From contig JAHRAJ010000045.1 of assembly GCA_020027365.1 (NCBI GenBank), positions 1 through 62,464 on the forward strand: 62,464 bases of DNA, read 5' to 3'. Shown one piece after another: positions 51,020 to 59,079 of this stretch. The stretch is from Cenarchaeum sp. (lineage in GTDB: Archaea; Thermoproteota; Nitrososphaeria; Nitrososphaerales; Nitrosopumilaceae). The notes under the pieces were generated by a model. That model was not told the DNA's origin and did no database searches. It saw only the letters and a program-made list of their open reading frames with translations. The first letter of the stretch is position 1. Every line of letters begins with the position of its first letter. A program made the translations under genes and the position numbers.

Positions 51020-52266
51020 GTGACGAGGGTACGACTACTGCTACTACTACGGCGACGGCCGGTGGTAGCGGCGGTGATGACGGGAAAAGAGGGGCCGAGG
51101 ACAGGTACATGGGGAACATGTACCAGAGGTTTCCCGTCACCGTGGACAGGGGGCTGGGGGCCCGGGTGTGGGATGTGGACGGCAGGGAGTACATAGACTG
51201 CATGGGGGGGTACGGCGTGGCGCTGGTCGGGCATTCAAACAGGAGGGTGGTGGATGCCATCAAGAGGCAGGCCGACAGGATTGTGACCGTGCACAGCTCG
51301 CTGTACAGCAGGACGCGCGAGGAGTTTCTAGAGACGCTGGTCGGGATGGCGCCAAAGGGGCTGGAGGGCGTCCACCTGAACAACAGCGGGGCCGAGTCGG
51401 TGGAGGCGGCGTTGAAGTTTGCAAGAAAGTTTACCAAAAAGAGCTCGATGGTGGCCATGCGGGGCGGGTACCACGGCAAGTCGATGGGCGCGCTCTCGCT
51501 GACGTTCAACCCCAAGTACAAAAAGGCGTTTGCGCCGATGGTCGAGTCTGTGCGGTTTGCGCCGTTTGGTGACGCCGGCGCCCTGGACGACGCCATAACG
51601 GAGGACACGGGGTTTGTAATCATGGAACCCATACAGGGGGAGAGCGGCATACACGTGGCGCCCGACGGGTTTTTGCAGGAGGCAAGGAGGATTTGCGACG
51701 AGAGGGGGGTGCTTTTGGTATTCGACGAGATCCAGTCCGGGCTGGGCCGCACCGGGCGCATGTGGGCCGCAGAGCACTGGGATACCGTCCCCGACATCAT
51801 GTGCGTGGCAAAGGGGATTGCCGGCGGCGTCCCGATGGGGGCGACGCTGGTCCGTCCGGACATACTGGACGTGATCAAAAAGGGCGAGCACTCGTCGACG
51901 TTTGGCGGAAACCCGCTGTCGTGCGCGGCGGGCACGGCGGCGCTGCAGGCCATAGCCCAGGACGGGCTGGTCCAAAACGCCCGCAGGATGGGGGGCGTCC
52001 TGGCAGACGGGCTCCGGGAGCTGCAGGACAAGCACGCGATCATAAGGGAGGTCAGGGGCAGGGGGCTGATGATCGGGGTGGAGCTCAAATGCGAGGTCAG
52101 GGACGTCATCCTGGACGGCATAAAAAACGGGCTGCTCTTGCTGTATTCAGGCAGGAACATACTGAGGTTTTTGCCCCCGCTGGTGATCACGGGGGAGGAG
52201 GTGGCGAAAACTTTAGAAACACTGGATCTCCTACTTGGCAACGAGGTGCGGCGGGCTGATCGATAG
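51016..52266 (+). CDS. argD: LysW-aminotransferase ArgD/LysJ
   Basis: A 416-residue class III PLP aminotransferase converting LysW-bound semialdehyde to ornithine or lysine. YIDCMGGYGVALVGHSN, LNNSGAESVEAALKFARKF (cofactor ring), LVFDEIQSGLGRTGRMWAAEH and CVAKGIAGGVPMGATL (PLP lysine) are present. The first about 30 residues are a Thr/Ala/Gly/Asp-rich, low-complexity extension absent from most homologues; translation may start downstream at MGNMYQRF. It shares both pathways in this operon. Confidence 0.93.
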   Translation: MSDEGTTTATTTATAGGSGGDDGKRGAEDRYMGNMYQRFPVTVDRGLGARVWDVDGREYIDCMGGYGVALVGHSNRRVVDAIKRQADRIVTVHSSLYSRTREEFLETLVGMAPKGLEGVHLNNSGAESVEAALKFARKFTKKSSMVAMRGGYHGKSMGALSLTFNPKYKKAFAPMVESVRFAPFGDAGALDDAITEDTGFVIMEPIQGESGIHVAPDGFLQEARRICDERGVLLVFDEIQSGLGRTGRMWAAEHWDTVPDIMCVAKGIAGGVPMGATLVRPDILDVIKKGEHSSTFGGNPLSCAAGTAALQAIAQDGLVQNARRMGGVLADGLRELQDKHAIIREVRGRGLMIGVELKCEVRDVILDGIKNGLLLLYSGRNILRFLPPLVITGEEVAKTLETLDLLLGNEVRRADR

Positions 52267-52678
52267 GCAGGAGGTGGACGAGAAGATCATAGAATACCTG
52301 ACAAGGGATTCAAGAAAGTCCTTTGTGGACATCGGCAAAAAGCTAAAGCTCTCCGAGTCGGCCGTCAGGAGGAGGGTCAAGAGCATGACCGACAACGGGG
52401 TCATCACCAAGTTTACGATAGAGGTCGGGGAAAGGGGGGCCAACAGCGCCATAGTGCTGGTGGCGGTGGACTCTGGCACGGATACGGCCAAGGTGTCCTC
52501 CAAGCTGGCGTCGCTAAGGGGCGTAAACACCGTATACGAGATTACCGGCCAGTACGACATAACGGCGATCATAAGGGCCCCCACCATGTCGGAGATTAAC
52601 GAGTCGATCGACGCGCTGCGAAAGATACCCGGGATTGCAGACACCAACACGGTGATCATCCTCCGAAAGGTGAAATGA
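52235..52678 (+). CDS. Lrp/AsnC-family transcription regulator
   Basis: A 147-residue regulator: N-terminal winged helix (DRQEVDEKIIEYLTRDSRKSFVDIGKKLKLSESAVRRRVKSM) and C-terminal RAM ligand domain (IVLVAVDSGTDT, VYEITGQYDITAII). Starts at TTG 52235, overlapping argD by 32 bases; other starts are possible. Archaeal relatives such as LysM bind lysine-operon promoters and sense lysine or arginine. Being last in the argG-LysW operon, it probably regulates this and the following lysine operon. A T7 terminator follows. Confidence 0.88.
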   Translation: MATRCGGLIDRQEVDEKIIEYLTRDSRKSFVDIGKKLKLSESAVRRRVKSMTDNGVITKFTIEVGERGANSAIVLVAVDSGTDTAKVSSKLASLRGVNTVYEITGQYDITAIIRAPTMSEINESIDALRKIPGIADTNTVIILRKVK

Positions 52679-52691
52679 CGGCAGAGACGTA

Positions 52692-52728
52692 ATCCGTGTG
52701 ATTATGACGAAATTCGGATCCTTTTTTT
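52692..52728 (+). terminator. Terminator of the first LysW operon
   Basis: atccg (52692-52696) can pair with cggat (52715-52719), followed by T7 at 52722-52728. Confidence 0.5.
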
Positions 52729-52757
52729 GTGAAAGCGGGGAATGTCGTACAAGTATG

Positions 52758-52765
52758 TTTATATT
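52758..52765 (+). promoter_or_regulatory. TATA element for the homocitrate synthase operon
   Basis: ttatattt centred about 25 bases before the ATG at 52787; it supports that start over 52742. Confidence 0.55.
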
Positions 52766-52786
52766 TCGCAGTCGGCGCGTCGCGGC

Positions 52787-53980
52787 ATGGAGCCAAACCA
52801 TTACGCGGACATGTACAACCAGTACGACGAAAAGCCCCGGAGGATCAGGGTGCTTGACAGTACGCTGCGCGAGGGCGAGCAGCACCCCGGCGTGTCGTTT
52901 ACCAACAAGCAGCGCATACAGATTGCGTGGATGCTGGACTACTTTGGCGTCGACCAGATTGAAATCTCGCCGGTGGTCTCGCGCGACCACGAGGAGGCGA
53001 CCAAGACGATAATCAAGCAGGGGCTGAACGCCGACATTGTGTCGCACGGCAGGGCGCTAAGAGAGGACGTCGACGTGTCGTTGCGGTGCGATGCGAGCTG
53101 GGTGGCCGCGTATTTGGGGGTGTCCGACATACACCTGAGGGACAAGCTTCGGATATCAAGGGAGGAGGCGGTGGACAGGGCCGTCGGGACCGTGGAGTAT
53201 GCAAAGTCGCACGGGTTGTCCGTCAGGTTTACGGTGGAGGACGGGAGCAGGGCAGACCCCGAGTTTATGATCGCGGTGTGCAAGGCGATCGAGGAGGCAG
53301 GAGTGGACAGGATTAGCCTTCCGGACACGGTCGGGATTATGAGGCCGGTCGGGATGCGCAACTTTGTCGGCAGGGTGAGGGGCGAGGTCGGCGTCCCGCT
53401 TGATGCGCATGTGCACAACGACATCGGGTTTGCGCTGGCAAACGCGTTTGCCGCGTGCGATGCAGGCGCCGACCAGATACACACGACCATAGACGGGATT
53501 GGCGAGAGGACGGGGATTCCGGCGCTGGCCGAGGTCGCGGTCGCGCTGACATACCTGTACAGGTCGCCCAACGACTTTAGGCTGGATATGCTTCAGGACA
53601 TGTCCAGGCTGATCGAGGATTACACGGATGTCAGGCCGTACGCCTCCAAGCCGCTGGTGGGCGCGGCCGCATACAAGCACAAGGCGGGGACCCACCTGGC
53701 GGCAATCCTGAGAAATCCCGCCGCCTACGAGCCCATCCCGCCCAGGGCGGTGGGCAACAGGAGGAGGATTGTGTTTGGCGAGCTTGCCGGCAAGACGGGG
53801 GCGTCGTACCTGATGTCGCTGCTCGGGCTGGAGGAGGACGACGCGCAGGCAAGGGCGATCGCCGCCGGGCTCAAGGGGCTGAGGATGGGGGACCTGATCG
53901 AGATTCCGCTGGAGGACAGGTTAGAAAGGCAGATAAGTGACGGCGGCCAAACCGTGGACAGGAAAAGGAGCGGTAAATGA
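52787..53980 (+). CDS. Homocitrate synthase
   Basis: A 397-residue DRE-TIM acyltransferase condensing acetyl-CoA with 2-oxoglutarate, first step of aminoadipate-lysine synthesis. RVLDSTLREGEQHPGVSFT (metal-binding DxxLREGEQ), DAHVHNDIGFALANA (HxH metal motif) and HKAGTHLAAI are present; QHPGV instead of the isopropylmalate synthase pattern favours homocitrate synthase. The position ahead of lysW2-lysX-lysK supports this. Its stop overlaps lysW2 (ATGA). Isopropylmalate synthase is the alternative. Confidence 0.9.
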   Translation: MEPNHYADMYNQYDEKPRRIRVLDSTLREGEQHPGVSFTNKQRIQIAWMLDYFGVDQIEISPVVSRDHEEATKTIIKQGLNADIVSHGRALREDVDVSLRCDASWVAAYLGVSDIHLRDKLRISREEAVDRAVGTVEYAKSHGLSVRFTVEDGSRADPEFMIAVCKAIEEAGVDRISLPDTVGIMRPVGMRNFVGRVRGEVGVPLDAHVHNDIGFALANAFAACDAGADQIHTTIDGIGERTGIPALAEVAVALTYLYRSPNDFRLDMLQDMSRLIEDYTDVRPYASKPLVGAAAYKHKAGTHLAAILRNPAAYEPIPPRAVGNRRRIVFGELAGKTGASYLMSLLGLEEDDAQARAIAAGLKGLRMGDLIEIPLEDRLERQISDGGQTVDRKRSGK

Positions 53981-54150
53981 TGGCATTGGAGTGTGGTGAG
54001 TGTGATGCGGCAATCAAGGTTCCCGGCGACGCGCTGGAGGGCGAGATTGTTACGTGTGCAGAGTGCGGCGCAAGCTTTGAGATCGTGGGGTCGCCGGACG
54101 GTTTCGGGCTAAAGCCCGCCCAGACTGTTGGCGAGGACTGGGGGCAGTGA
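53977..54150 (+). CDS. lysW: Amino-group carrier protein LysW, copy 2, ending in Gln
   Basis: A 57-residue LysW paralogue with zinc-ribbon cysteines (CGEC at 6-9, CAEC at 27-30), acidic core and the C-terminus TVGEDWGQ. The final residue, Glu in known LysW where the substrate amino group is attached, is Gln here (codon CAG at 54145-54147, stop TGA). It lies between homocitrate synthase (ATGA overlap) and lysX (GTGA overlap), so it should carry aminoadipate. A second ATG at 53980 is equally possible. Otherwise the protein looks intact. Confidence 0.9.
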   Translation: MMALECGECDAAIKVPGDALEGEIVTCAECGASFEIVGSPDGFGLKPAQTVGEDWGQ

Positions 54151-55076
54151 CCCGGGTCTCCGTGCTTTATGACACGATAAGGTGGGAGGAAAAGGCGCTG
54201 CTGGAGGCGGGCAGGAAGATGGGGGTCGACGTCAGGATGACAGACTGCAAGAGGATGTGGCTGGATTTGGGCGGAGGCGGCGGCGGCGGCGGATCAGCGG
54301 TGCAGGGCGACGCAGGCAGGGAGTACGGGGTGGCCATACAGAGGTGCGTGAGCTATTACAGAAACCTTCACGTTACGGCGGCGCTAGAGGGGCTGGGGGT
54401 AGGCGTGATCAACTGCCTGGAGACGGGCATACTTGCCGGAAACAAGCTGTTTACGCACATGCTGCTAAGAAGGGAGGGCGTCAGGACGCCGCGCGCCTCG
54501 GTGGCGTTTTCAAAAGATGCCGCGCTTGACATGCTAGACGAGCAGGGATATCCCAGGGTGATAAAGCCGACCGTCGGGAGCTGGGGCAGGATGATCTCCA
54601 AGATTAACGGCCGCGAGGCCGCCGGCGGCATACTGGACGGCAGGGAGAGGATGTATCCCATATACCACGTGCATTACACCGAGGAGTTTGTCAAGAGGCC
54701 GCCCAGGGACATACGCGCCATAGTGATCGGGGACAGGGTGGCGGCGGCCATCTACCGCAACTCGGCGGACGGCGAGTGGAAGACGAACATGGCGCTGGGT
54801 GGCAAGGCGGAGCCGTGCCCGGTCACAAACGAGATGGAGGATGTCTGCATGAGGGCCAAGAGGGCAGTACGGGGGCAGATGGTCGGGGTGGACCTGATGG
54901 AGAGCGACGAGGACGGGCTGGTGGTGCACGAGGTCAACAACACCACAGAGTACAAGAACACGGTGAGGGTGTGTGACGTGGACATTGCGTCCATGATGAT
55001 CGAGTTTGCGCAAGAGTCGGCGGGTGGCGGGGAGGCGGCGGCGGCGGCGGACGGCCGCGGGATGAGGATGGCATGA
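54147..55076 (+). CDS. lysX: Aminoadipate-LysW ligase LysX
   Basis: A 309-residue ATP-grasp ligase, paralogue of argX. NKLFTHMLLRREGVRTPRA, RVIKPTVGSWGRMI and GVDLMESDEDGLVVHEVNNTTEYKN are the family motifs; TTEYKNTVRV resembles the TxEFKN of known LysX, supporting aminoadipate specificity. A Gly run (about 48-55) interrupts a loop, and the C-terminus has Ala/Gly-rich residues. GTG start overlaps the lysW2 stop; its stop overlaps lysK (ATGATGG). Confidence 0.91.
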   Translation: MTRVSVLYDTIRWEEKALLEAGRKMGVDVRMTDCKRMWLDLGGGGGGGGSAVQGDAGREYGVAIQRCVSYYRNLHVTAALEGLGVGVINCLETGILAGNKLFTHMLLRREGVRTPRASVAFSKDAALDMLDEQGYPRVIKPTVGSWGRMISKINGREAAGGILDGRERMYPIYHVHYTEEFVKRPPRDIRAIVIGDRVAAAIYRNSADGEWKTNMALGGKAEPCPVTNEMEDVCMRAKRAVRGQMVGVDLMESDEDGLVVHEVNNTTEYKNTVRVCDVDIASMMIEFAQESAGGGEAAAAADGRGMRMA

Positions 55077-56221
55077 TGGACTCGTTTACTGTCACCCCCC
55101 GGTTTGCGGTAAAGATGCTTGAAAAGGCGCTTGGGTTGTACACGCCGTCCATGGAGGAAAAGCCGATGGCCGAGTTTCTTGCGGACAAGTGCGACGACCT
55201 GGGTTTTGACGACATCCGGATAGACGAGGTGGGCAACATACTTGCCACAAAGGGGTCGGGCAGCCCGAAGATTATGCTGTGCGGCCACATGGACACGGTT
55301 CCCGGCAAGATCAAGGTGCGCAAGGACGGCGATACGCTGTATGGCAGGGGGGCGTCGGACGCCAAGGCGCCGCTGATGTCGATGCTGTTTGCCGCCTCGT
55401 CCGTGCAAGACGACGACGATGATTACGGGACCGTCCTGTTTGTGGGGGCCGTGGACGAGGAGGGCAACGCCACGGGCATCAAGCACCTGGTAAAGCAGGA
55501 TTTGGGCATTGATTACGCGGTGTTTGGCGAGCCCAGCGGGCTGGAGCAGGTTACGATTGCGTACAAGGGGAGGCTGGCAATCAACCTGCGGGTGAACGTG
55601 GGGGACAGCGCGCATGCCAGCGCGCCATGGCTGGCAAAGAACGCCATCGAGGAGTCGGCGGTGTTTACGTCGAGGCTCAGGGGGATTCTGGAGGACGGGC
55701 AGCAGGACAAAAAAAAGGGGATGATGCTGACCGCCACGGTGACGGAGATCAGGGGCGGTACCAGCCACAACGTCACGCCCAAGGAGTGCGAGACCAAGAT
55801 GGACATCAGGATTCCGGTGGACATGGACTGCAAGACGGTGGAGGAGAGGATATCCGGCGCGGTTGACAGGATTGCCGCAGAGAGGGGGGTGGAGGCGTTT
55901 TACTCCATACTTGACGAGACCGAGCCGTTTGAAGCCCACCACGACTCGCCGCTGGTACGGGCGTTCACGCTGGGGATTATGGACAAGACGGGCAGGCGGC
56001 CCATGCTGATCCGGAAGACGGGTACGGGCGACATGAATGTGATTGGAAACCAGCTTGGGATTCCGGTGGTCACGTACGGTCCGGGGGATCCCCACCAGGC
56101 CCACACGGTAAACGAGTCGGTGTCAGTGGAGGAGTATCTGGGCGGGATTGAGGTGTTTAGGATGACGCTGCGCCGCCTCAAGAGGCTACACCACAACAAA
56201 CAGCAGAGACGGCGGAAATGA
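55073..56221 (+). CDS. lysK: LysW-lysine/ornithine hydrolase LysK (M20 family)
   Basis: A 382-residue M20 metallopeptidase-like amidase releasing lysine (and probably ornithine) from LysW. Zinc ligands lie in MLCGHMDTVPG, GRGASDAKAP and VGAVDEEGNATG (catalytic/bridging Glu-Glu), with AHASAPW (dimer-domain His) and HQAHTVNESVSVEEY near the end. Length is normal. It ends the second LysW operon; its stop overlaps the diphthine synthase start (ATGA), joining that gene to the transcript. Confidence 0.92.
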   Translation: MMDSFTVTPRFAVKMLEKALGLYTPSMEEKPMAEFLADKCDDLGFDDIRIDEVGNILATKGSGSPKIMLCGHMDTVPGKIKVRKDGDTLYGRGASDAKAPLMSMLFAASSVQDDDDDYGTVLFVGAVDEEGNATGIKHLVKQDLGIDYAVFGEPSGLEQVTIAYKGRLAINLRVNVGDSAHASAPWLAKNAIEESAVFTSRLRGILEDGQQDKKKGMMLTATVTEIRGGTSHNVTPKECETKMDIRIPVDMDCKTVEERISGAVDRIAAERGVEAFYSILDETEPFEAHHDSPLVRAFTLGIMDKTGRRPMLIRKTGTGDMNVIGNQLGIPVVTYGPGDPHQAHTVNESVSVEEYLGGIEVFRMTLRRLKRLHHNKQQRRRK

Positions 56222-57273
56222 CGCTGTGGTTTGTGGGGACGGGCGTCTCGGGGTATGCATCCATGCCGGGCAGCGGGCTGGAGGCGATCAGGGGGGCCGA
56301 CGTCGTGTATGTGGAGCGGTTTACCAGCCCCATCGCCGGATCAGACATGTCCGCGGTGGAGGGGCTTGCAAAAAACGGGCGGGTGGTGGCCGCCAAGCGG
56401 TGGATGGTCGAGGACGGCAGGGAGATTCTGGAGAATGCCGCAAAAAAGGAGGTCGTGTTACTGTCGTACGGCAATCCGTACGTGGCGACCACCCACGTGG
56501 AGCTCCGGACGCGGGCCGCAAACCAGGGCGTCAGGACGCGTACTGTACATGGCGCATCCGCGGTGACCGCCGCGATAGGCGAGTGCGGCCTGCACCACTA
56601 CAAGATCGGGCGCATGGCGACCGTGATGGACGATCCCGCAGCGGTGACCACCCCCTACTATGTGCTGTACGGGAACATGGTGGAGAAGAGTCACACGGTG
56701 TTGCTGCTAGAGTATGATCAGGAGGGGGGGGGCGGCGGGGATAAAAAAACGTTCATGTCCCCGGCGACGGCGCTTGGACTCCTGCTGGATGCCGAGGAGG
56801 GGCAGGGGCGGGGCGTGGTCGGGCCAGACACGTTTGCCATAGTTGCATCAAGGATCGGACTGGAGGATCAAGGGATGGTGTCCGGCAGGATTGCCAGCCT
56901 GGCCAAGACGGGGCTTGGGGCGGGTCCGCACACTGTGATCATCCCGGGTGCAATGCACTTTACAGAGGCCGACGCGGTGAGGGCGCTTACCAGGTGCCTG
57001 GACGAGCCGCAGGACAACAGGGTTGACAAGATCTCCGGACAGATGATCTCCAAGTATGTGCCCATGGTCAGGGAGGCGCTGGGGGAGGTGGCGCCCCGCT
57101 GTGCCGGATCAAGGGAGCTCGAGGCGGTTTTGGAGAATGCCGAGCTGTACATCAGGGATGCAGAGACGTTCTTGGAGGAGGGGCGTGACGAGGTGGCGGT
57201 TTTGGCAATAGGGTATGCCGACGGGCTTGTTGATGCGCTGCGGATGGCAAAGGGTATGGATCCCAAGATGTAA
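56218..57273 (+). CDS. dphB: Diphthine synthase fused to a DUF357 domain
   Basis: A 351-residue protein. Residues 1-255 are a diphthine synthase, a tetrapyrrole-methylase-fold SAM enzyme methylating the modified histidine of elongation factor 2: LWFVGTGVSGYASM, SYGNPYVATTHVEL, VHGASAVTAAIGECGLHHYKIGR, VIIPGAMHFTEADAV. The last about 85 residues (DNRVDKISGQMISKY..LENAELYIRDAETFLEEGRDEVAVLAIGYADGLVDAL) match the helical DUF357 domain, usually a separate protein next to the FAD-synthase gene, as here. A Gly/Asp-rich loop is seen near 168. Coupled to lysK by ATGA overlap. Confidence 0.9.
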   Translation: MTLWFVGTGVSGYASMPGSGLEAIRGADVVYVERFTSPIAGSDMSAVEGLAKNGRVVAAKRWMVEDGREILENAAKKEVVLLSYGNPYVATTHVELRTRAANQGVRTRTVHGASAVTAAIGECGLHHYKIGRMATVMDDPAAVTTPYYVLYGNMVEKSHTVLLLEYDQEGGGGGDKKTFMSPATALGLLLDAEEGQGRGVVGPDTFAIVASRIGLEDQGMVSGRIASLAKTGLGAGPHTVIIPGAMHFTEADAVRALTRCLDEPQDNRVDKISGQMISKYVPMVREALGEVAPRCAGSRELEAVLENAELYIRDAETFLEEGRDEVAVLAIGYADGLVDALRMAKGMDPKM

Positions 57274-57311
57274 CGGCGGTGAGTTAAATGGGGCGGGCGG
57301 CGGTATAATGC

Positions 57312-57926
57312 ATGAAGGACAGGGAGGTCGGCATCCTGGCTGCGCTGTACGTGGCCAAGCTGACCGGCCAGAATCCCAGGTCCGTGCTGGAAAGGAGGCG
57401 GATTGCGTATGACGAGGCGGTGCTGGACATAGGGGAGCTCGTCAAGGAGGGGATGATCGGGCCAGACCGGGAGACCATAACGGACAAGGGGGCGGGATCG
57501 CTCAAGATTGTGCTTGCGGGGGGAGTCTTTGACATAATTCATCCGGGTCACATACACACGCTCAGGGAGGCAAAAAAGCTCGGGGACGTCCTGATCGTGG
57601 TCATTGCGACGGATGGCACCGCGATAAAGATGAAGAAGAAGAGGCCCCTGCACGGCCAAAGGCAGAGGAGGATGCTGGTCGACTCGCTGGAGATTGTCGA
57701 TGCGGCGGTGAACGGAAACGACTCTGACATATTTCGGACCGTGGAGGCGATAAGGCCCAGCATCATAGCGCTGGGGTACGACCAGATCCACCAGGAAAAG
57801 TCGATCATAGACGGGTGCAAGCGGATCAATCTGGGGGTCACGGTGGCACGGCTGCAGTCGCCAATCCCCGGGCTGTCAAGCTCTGCAATCGAAAAGGAGT
57901 ACGGCGGGGAGATCCACGGGATATAG
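57312..57926 (+). CDS. ribL: FAD synthase / cytidylyltransferase-like nucleotidyltransferase
   Basis: A 204-residue protein. The C-terminal nucleotidyltransferase (from about 66) has GGVFDIIHPGHIHTLREAK with the HxGH motif, ATDGTAIKMKKKRPLHGQRQRRMLVDSL and ALGYDQIHQEK; archaeal RibL makes FAD from FMN. The N-terminal 60 residues form a small winged-helix-like or helical domain (GILAALYVAKLTG, RRRIAYDEAVLDIGELVKEGMI). This two-part layout is common in Thaumarchaeota. It abuts the convergent PII gene, stop to stop. Confidence 0.86.
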   Translation: MKDREVGILAALYVAKLTGQNPRSVLERRRIAYDEAVLDIGELVKEGMIGPDRETITDKGAGSLKIVLAGGVFDIIHPGHIHTLREAKKLGDVLIVVIATDGTAIKMKKKRPLHGQRQRRMLVDSLEIVDAAVNGNDSDIFRTVEAIRPSIIALGYDQIHQEKSIIDGCKRINLGVTVARLQSPIPGLSSSAIEKEYGGEIHGI

Positions 57927-58271
57927 TCACAGGGCTTGGGATCCCTGCTCGCCGGTCCGGATGCGCATGACGTCGTTGATCGTGCTTACAAAGATCTTGC
58001 CGTCGCCGACGTCGCCGGTCTGCGCGCTTGAGACTATCGCGCCGACAATCTTTTCAACGTCGGCGTCATCGCAGACGATCTCAATCTTGGTCTTGGGCAA
58101 AAGCTCGGTGTTTTTGAGGGTGCCCGGCCTCCCGCCCGCCGTCGGATCCCCCTTTTGGGTTCCGACGCCCTTGATCTCATAGACGGTCATGCCGCGTATT
58201 CCGACATCGTCAAGGGCGTCCTTTACCGCGTAAAACCGGTTGTTGCGTATTATGGCGTCAATTTTTTTCAT
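57927..58271 (-). CDS. PII nitrogen-regulatory protein (GlnK/GlnB family)
   Basis: A 114-residue PII signal protein. MKKIDAIIRNNRFYAVKDALDDVGIRGMTVYEIKG is the N-terminus, LLPKTKIEIVCDDADVEKIVGAIVSSA the middle, and TGDVGDGKIFVSTINDVMRIRTGE the ATP/2-oxoglutarate site. The T-loop (GTQKGDPTAGGRPGTLKN) is Gly/Thr-rich and has no Tyr at the uridylylation position. It senses ATP/ADP and 2-oxoglutarate and controls ammonium uptake or metabolism. Own TATA at 58293-58300; gdhA lies close by on the same strand. No amtB is seen. Confidence 0.93.
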   Translation of the reverse strand: MKKIDAIIRNNRFYAVKDALDDVGIRGMTVYEIKGVGTQKGDPTAGGRPGTLKNTELLPKTKIEIVCDDADVEKIVGAIVSSAQTGDVGDGKIFVSTINDVMRIRTGEQGSQAL

Positions 58272-58292
58272 GCCATGCGGGCATCCTGCCGG

Positions 58293-58300
58293 TATTTATG
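58293..58300 (-). promoter_or_regulatory. TATA element for the PII gene
   Basis: Plus-strand tatttatg centred 25 bases upstream of the ATG at 58271. Confidence 0.5.
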
Positions 58301-58367
58301 TGGGCGATCGGCGGGCGGATGCGCGCCGGATGCGTCTGCGTCATCACATGTGACGGCCGCCTGTACA

Positions 58368-59042
58368 TCACAGGCCAAACTCGGACTTGAAGTTGCGGTA
58401 AAACACTCGCATGTTGGACTCGATGCGGCCGATGTCCGCACGCGCCCGGCCGCGCAGCTCCTGCCGGCTTTTCCCCCCGAGATCCGCAGGTCTGACGCAG
58501 TCGATCCACCGGTTTGCCATCCGGATGTCCACCTCTAGGTGGAACTGGATGCCGACGACGGTGCCGGCGCAAAATGCCTGGTTTGGATATGCAGCAGAGC
58601 TGGCCAGCCGCACCGCGCCATCGGGCAGGTCAAAGGTGTCGCCGTGCCAGTGAAACGCCAAAAAGGGGTCTGCAAACCCGGAGAACAGCGGCCCGGTGCC
58701 CGGGTGCAGGTCGTCGTAAAACCCCACCTCCGTCAGGGGGCCGCGCCCCACCCGCGCCCCAAGGGCCCGGGCCGCAAGCTGCGCGCCCAGGCAAATCCCC
58801 AGCACGGGCCGCCGCATGCGGGCGTACTGCAGTATGAGATCCCGCTCGGCGTCCAGGTATGCCAGCGGGTCGTTTGCGCTCTGCGGGCCCCCCAGCACGA
58901 CCAGCAGGTCGTGCGGCCGCGCGGGAATCGGCCCGCTTTTTGCATCCACCGTGTGCACGTCAAACCCGTCGTCTGCTAGAATGCGCCCGAGGTTTCCAGG
59001 CCCCTCGATCTCGGAGTTTTGTATGATCAGCGCGTCTGCCAC
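58368..59042 (-). CDS. Class I glutamine amidotransferase (GMP synthase-like)
   Basis: A 224-residue stand-alone GATase. The nucleophile Cys is in VLGICLGAQLAARAL, and the catalytic His and Glu are in VVGIQFHLEVD; LVVLGGPQSANDP is the oxyanion region. Such proteins transfer or hydrolyse glutamine amide; the acceptor domain is missing, so the reaction is unknown (relatives include gamma-Glu hydrolases and GMP synthase subunits). It starts at GTG (59042), with ttaaaatat (59064-59072) 26 bases upstream. Beside PII and gdhA it fits nitrogen metabolism. Confidence 0.88.
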   Translation of the reverse strand: MADALIIQNSEIEGPGNLGRILADDGFDVHTVDAKSGPIPARPHDLLVVLGGPQSANDPLAYLDAERDLILQYARMRRPVLGICLGAQLAARALGARVGRGPLTEVGFYDDLHPGTGPLFSGFADPFLAFHWHGDTFDLPDGAVRLASSAAYPNQAFCAGTVVGIQFHLEVDIRMANRWIDCVRPADLGGKSRQELRGRARADIGRIESNMRVFYRNFKSEFGL

Positions 59043-59063
59043 GGCGTGTCGTGGGCAGGCCTC

Positions 59064-59072
59064 TTAAAATAT
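59064..59072 (-). promoter_or_regulatory. TATA element for the glutamine amidotransferase gene
   Basis: Plus-strand ttaaaatat centred 26 bases upstream of the GTG at 59042. Confidence 0.55.
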
Positions 59073-59079
59073 GGGGCGG

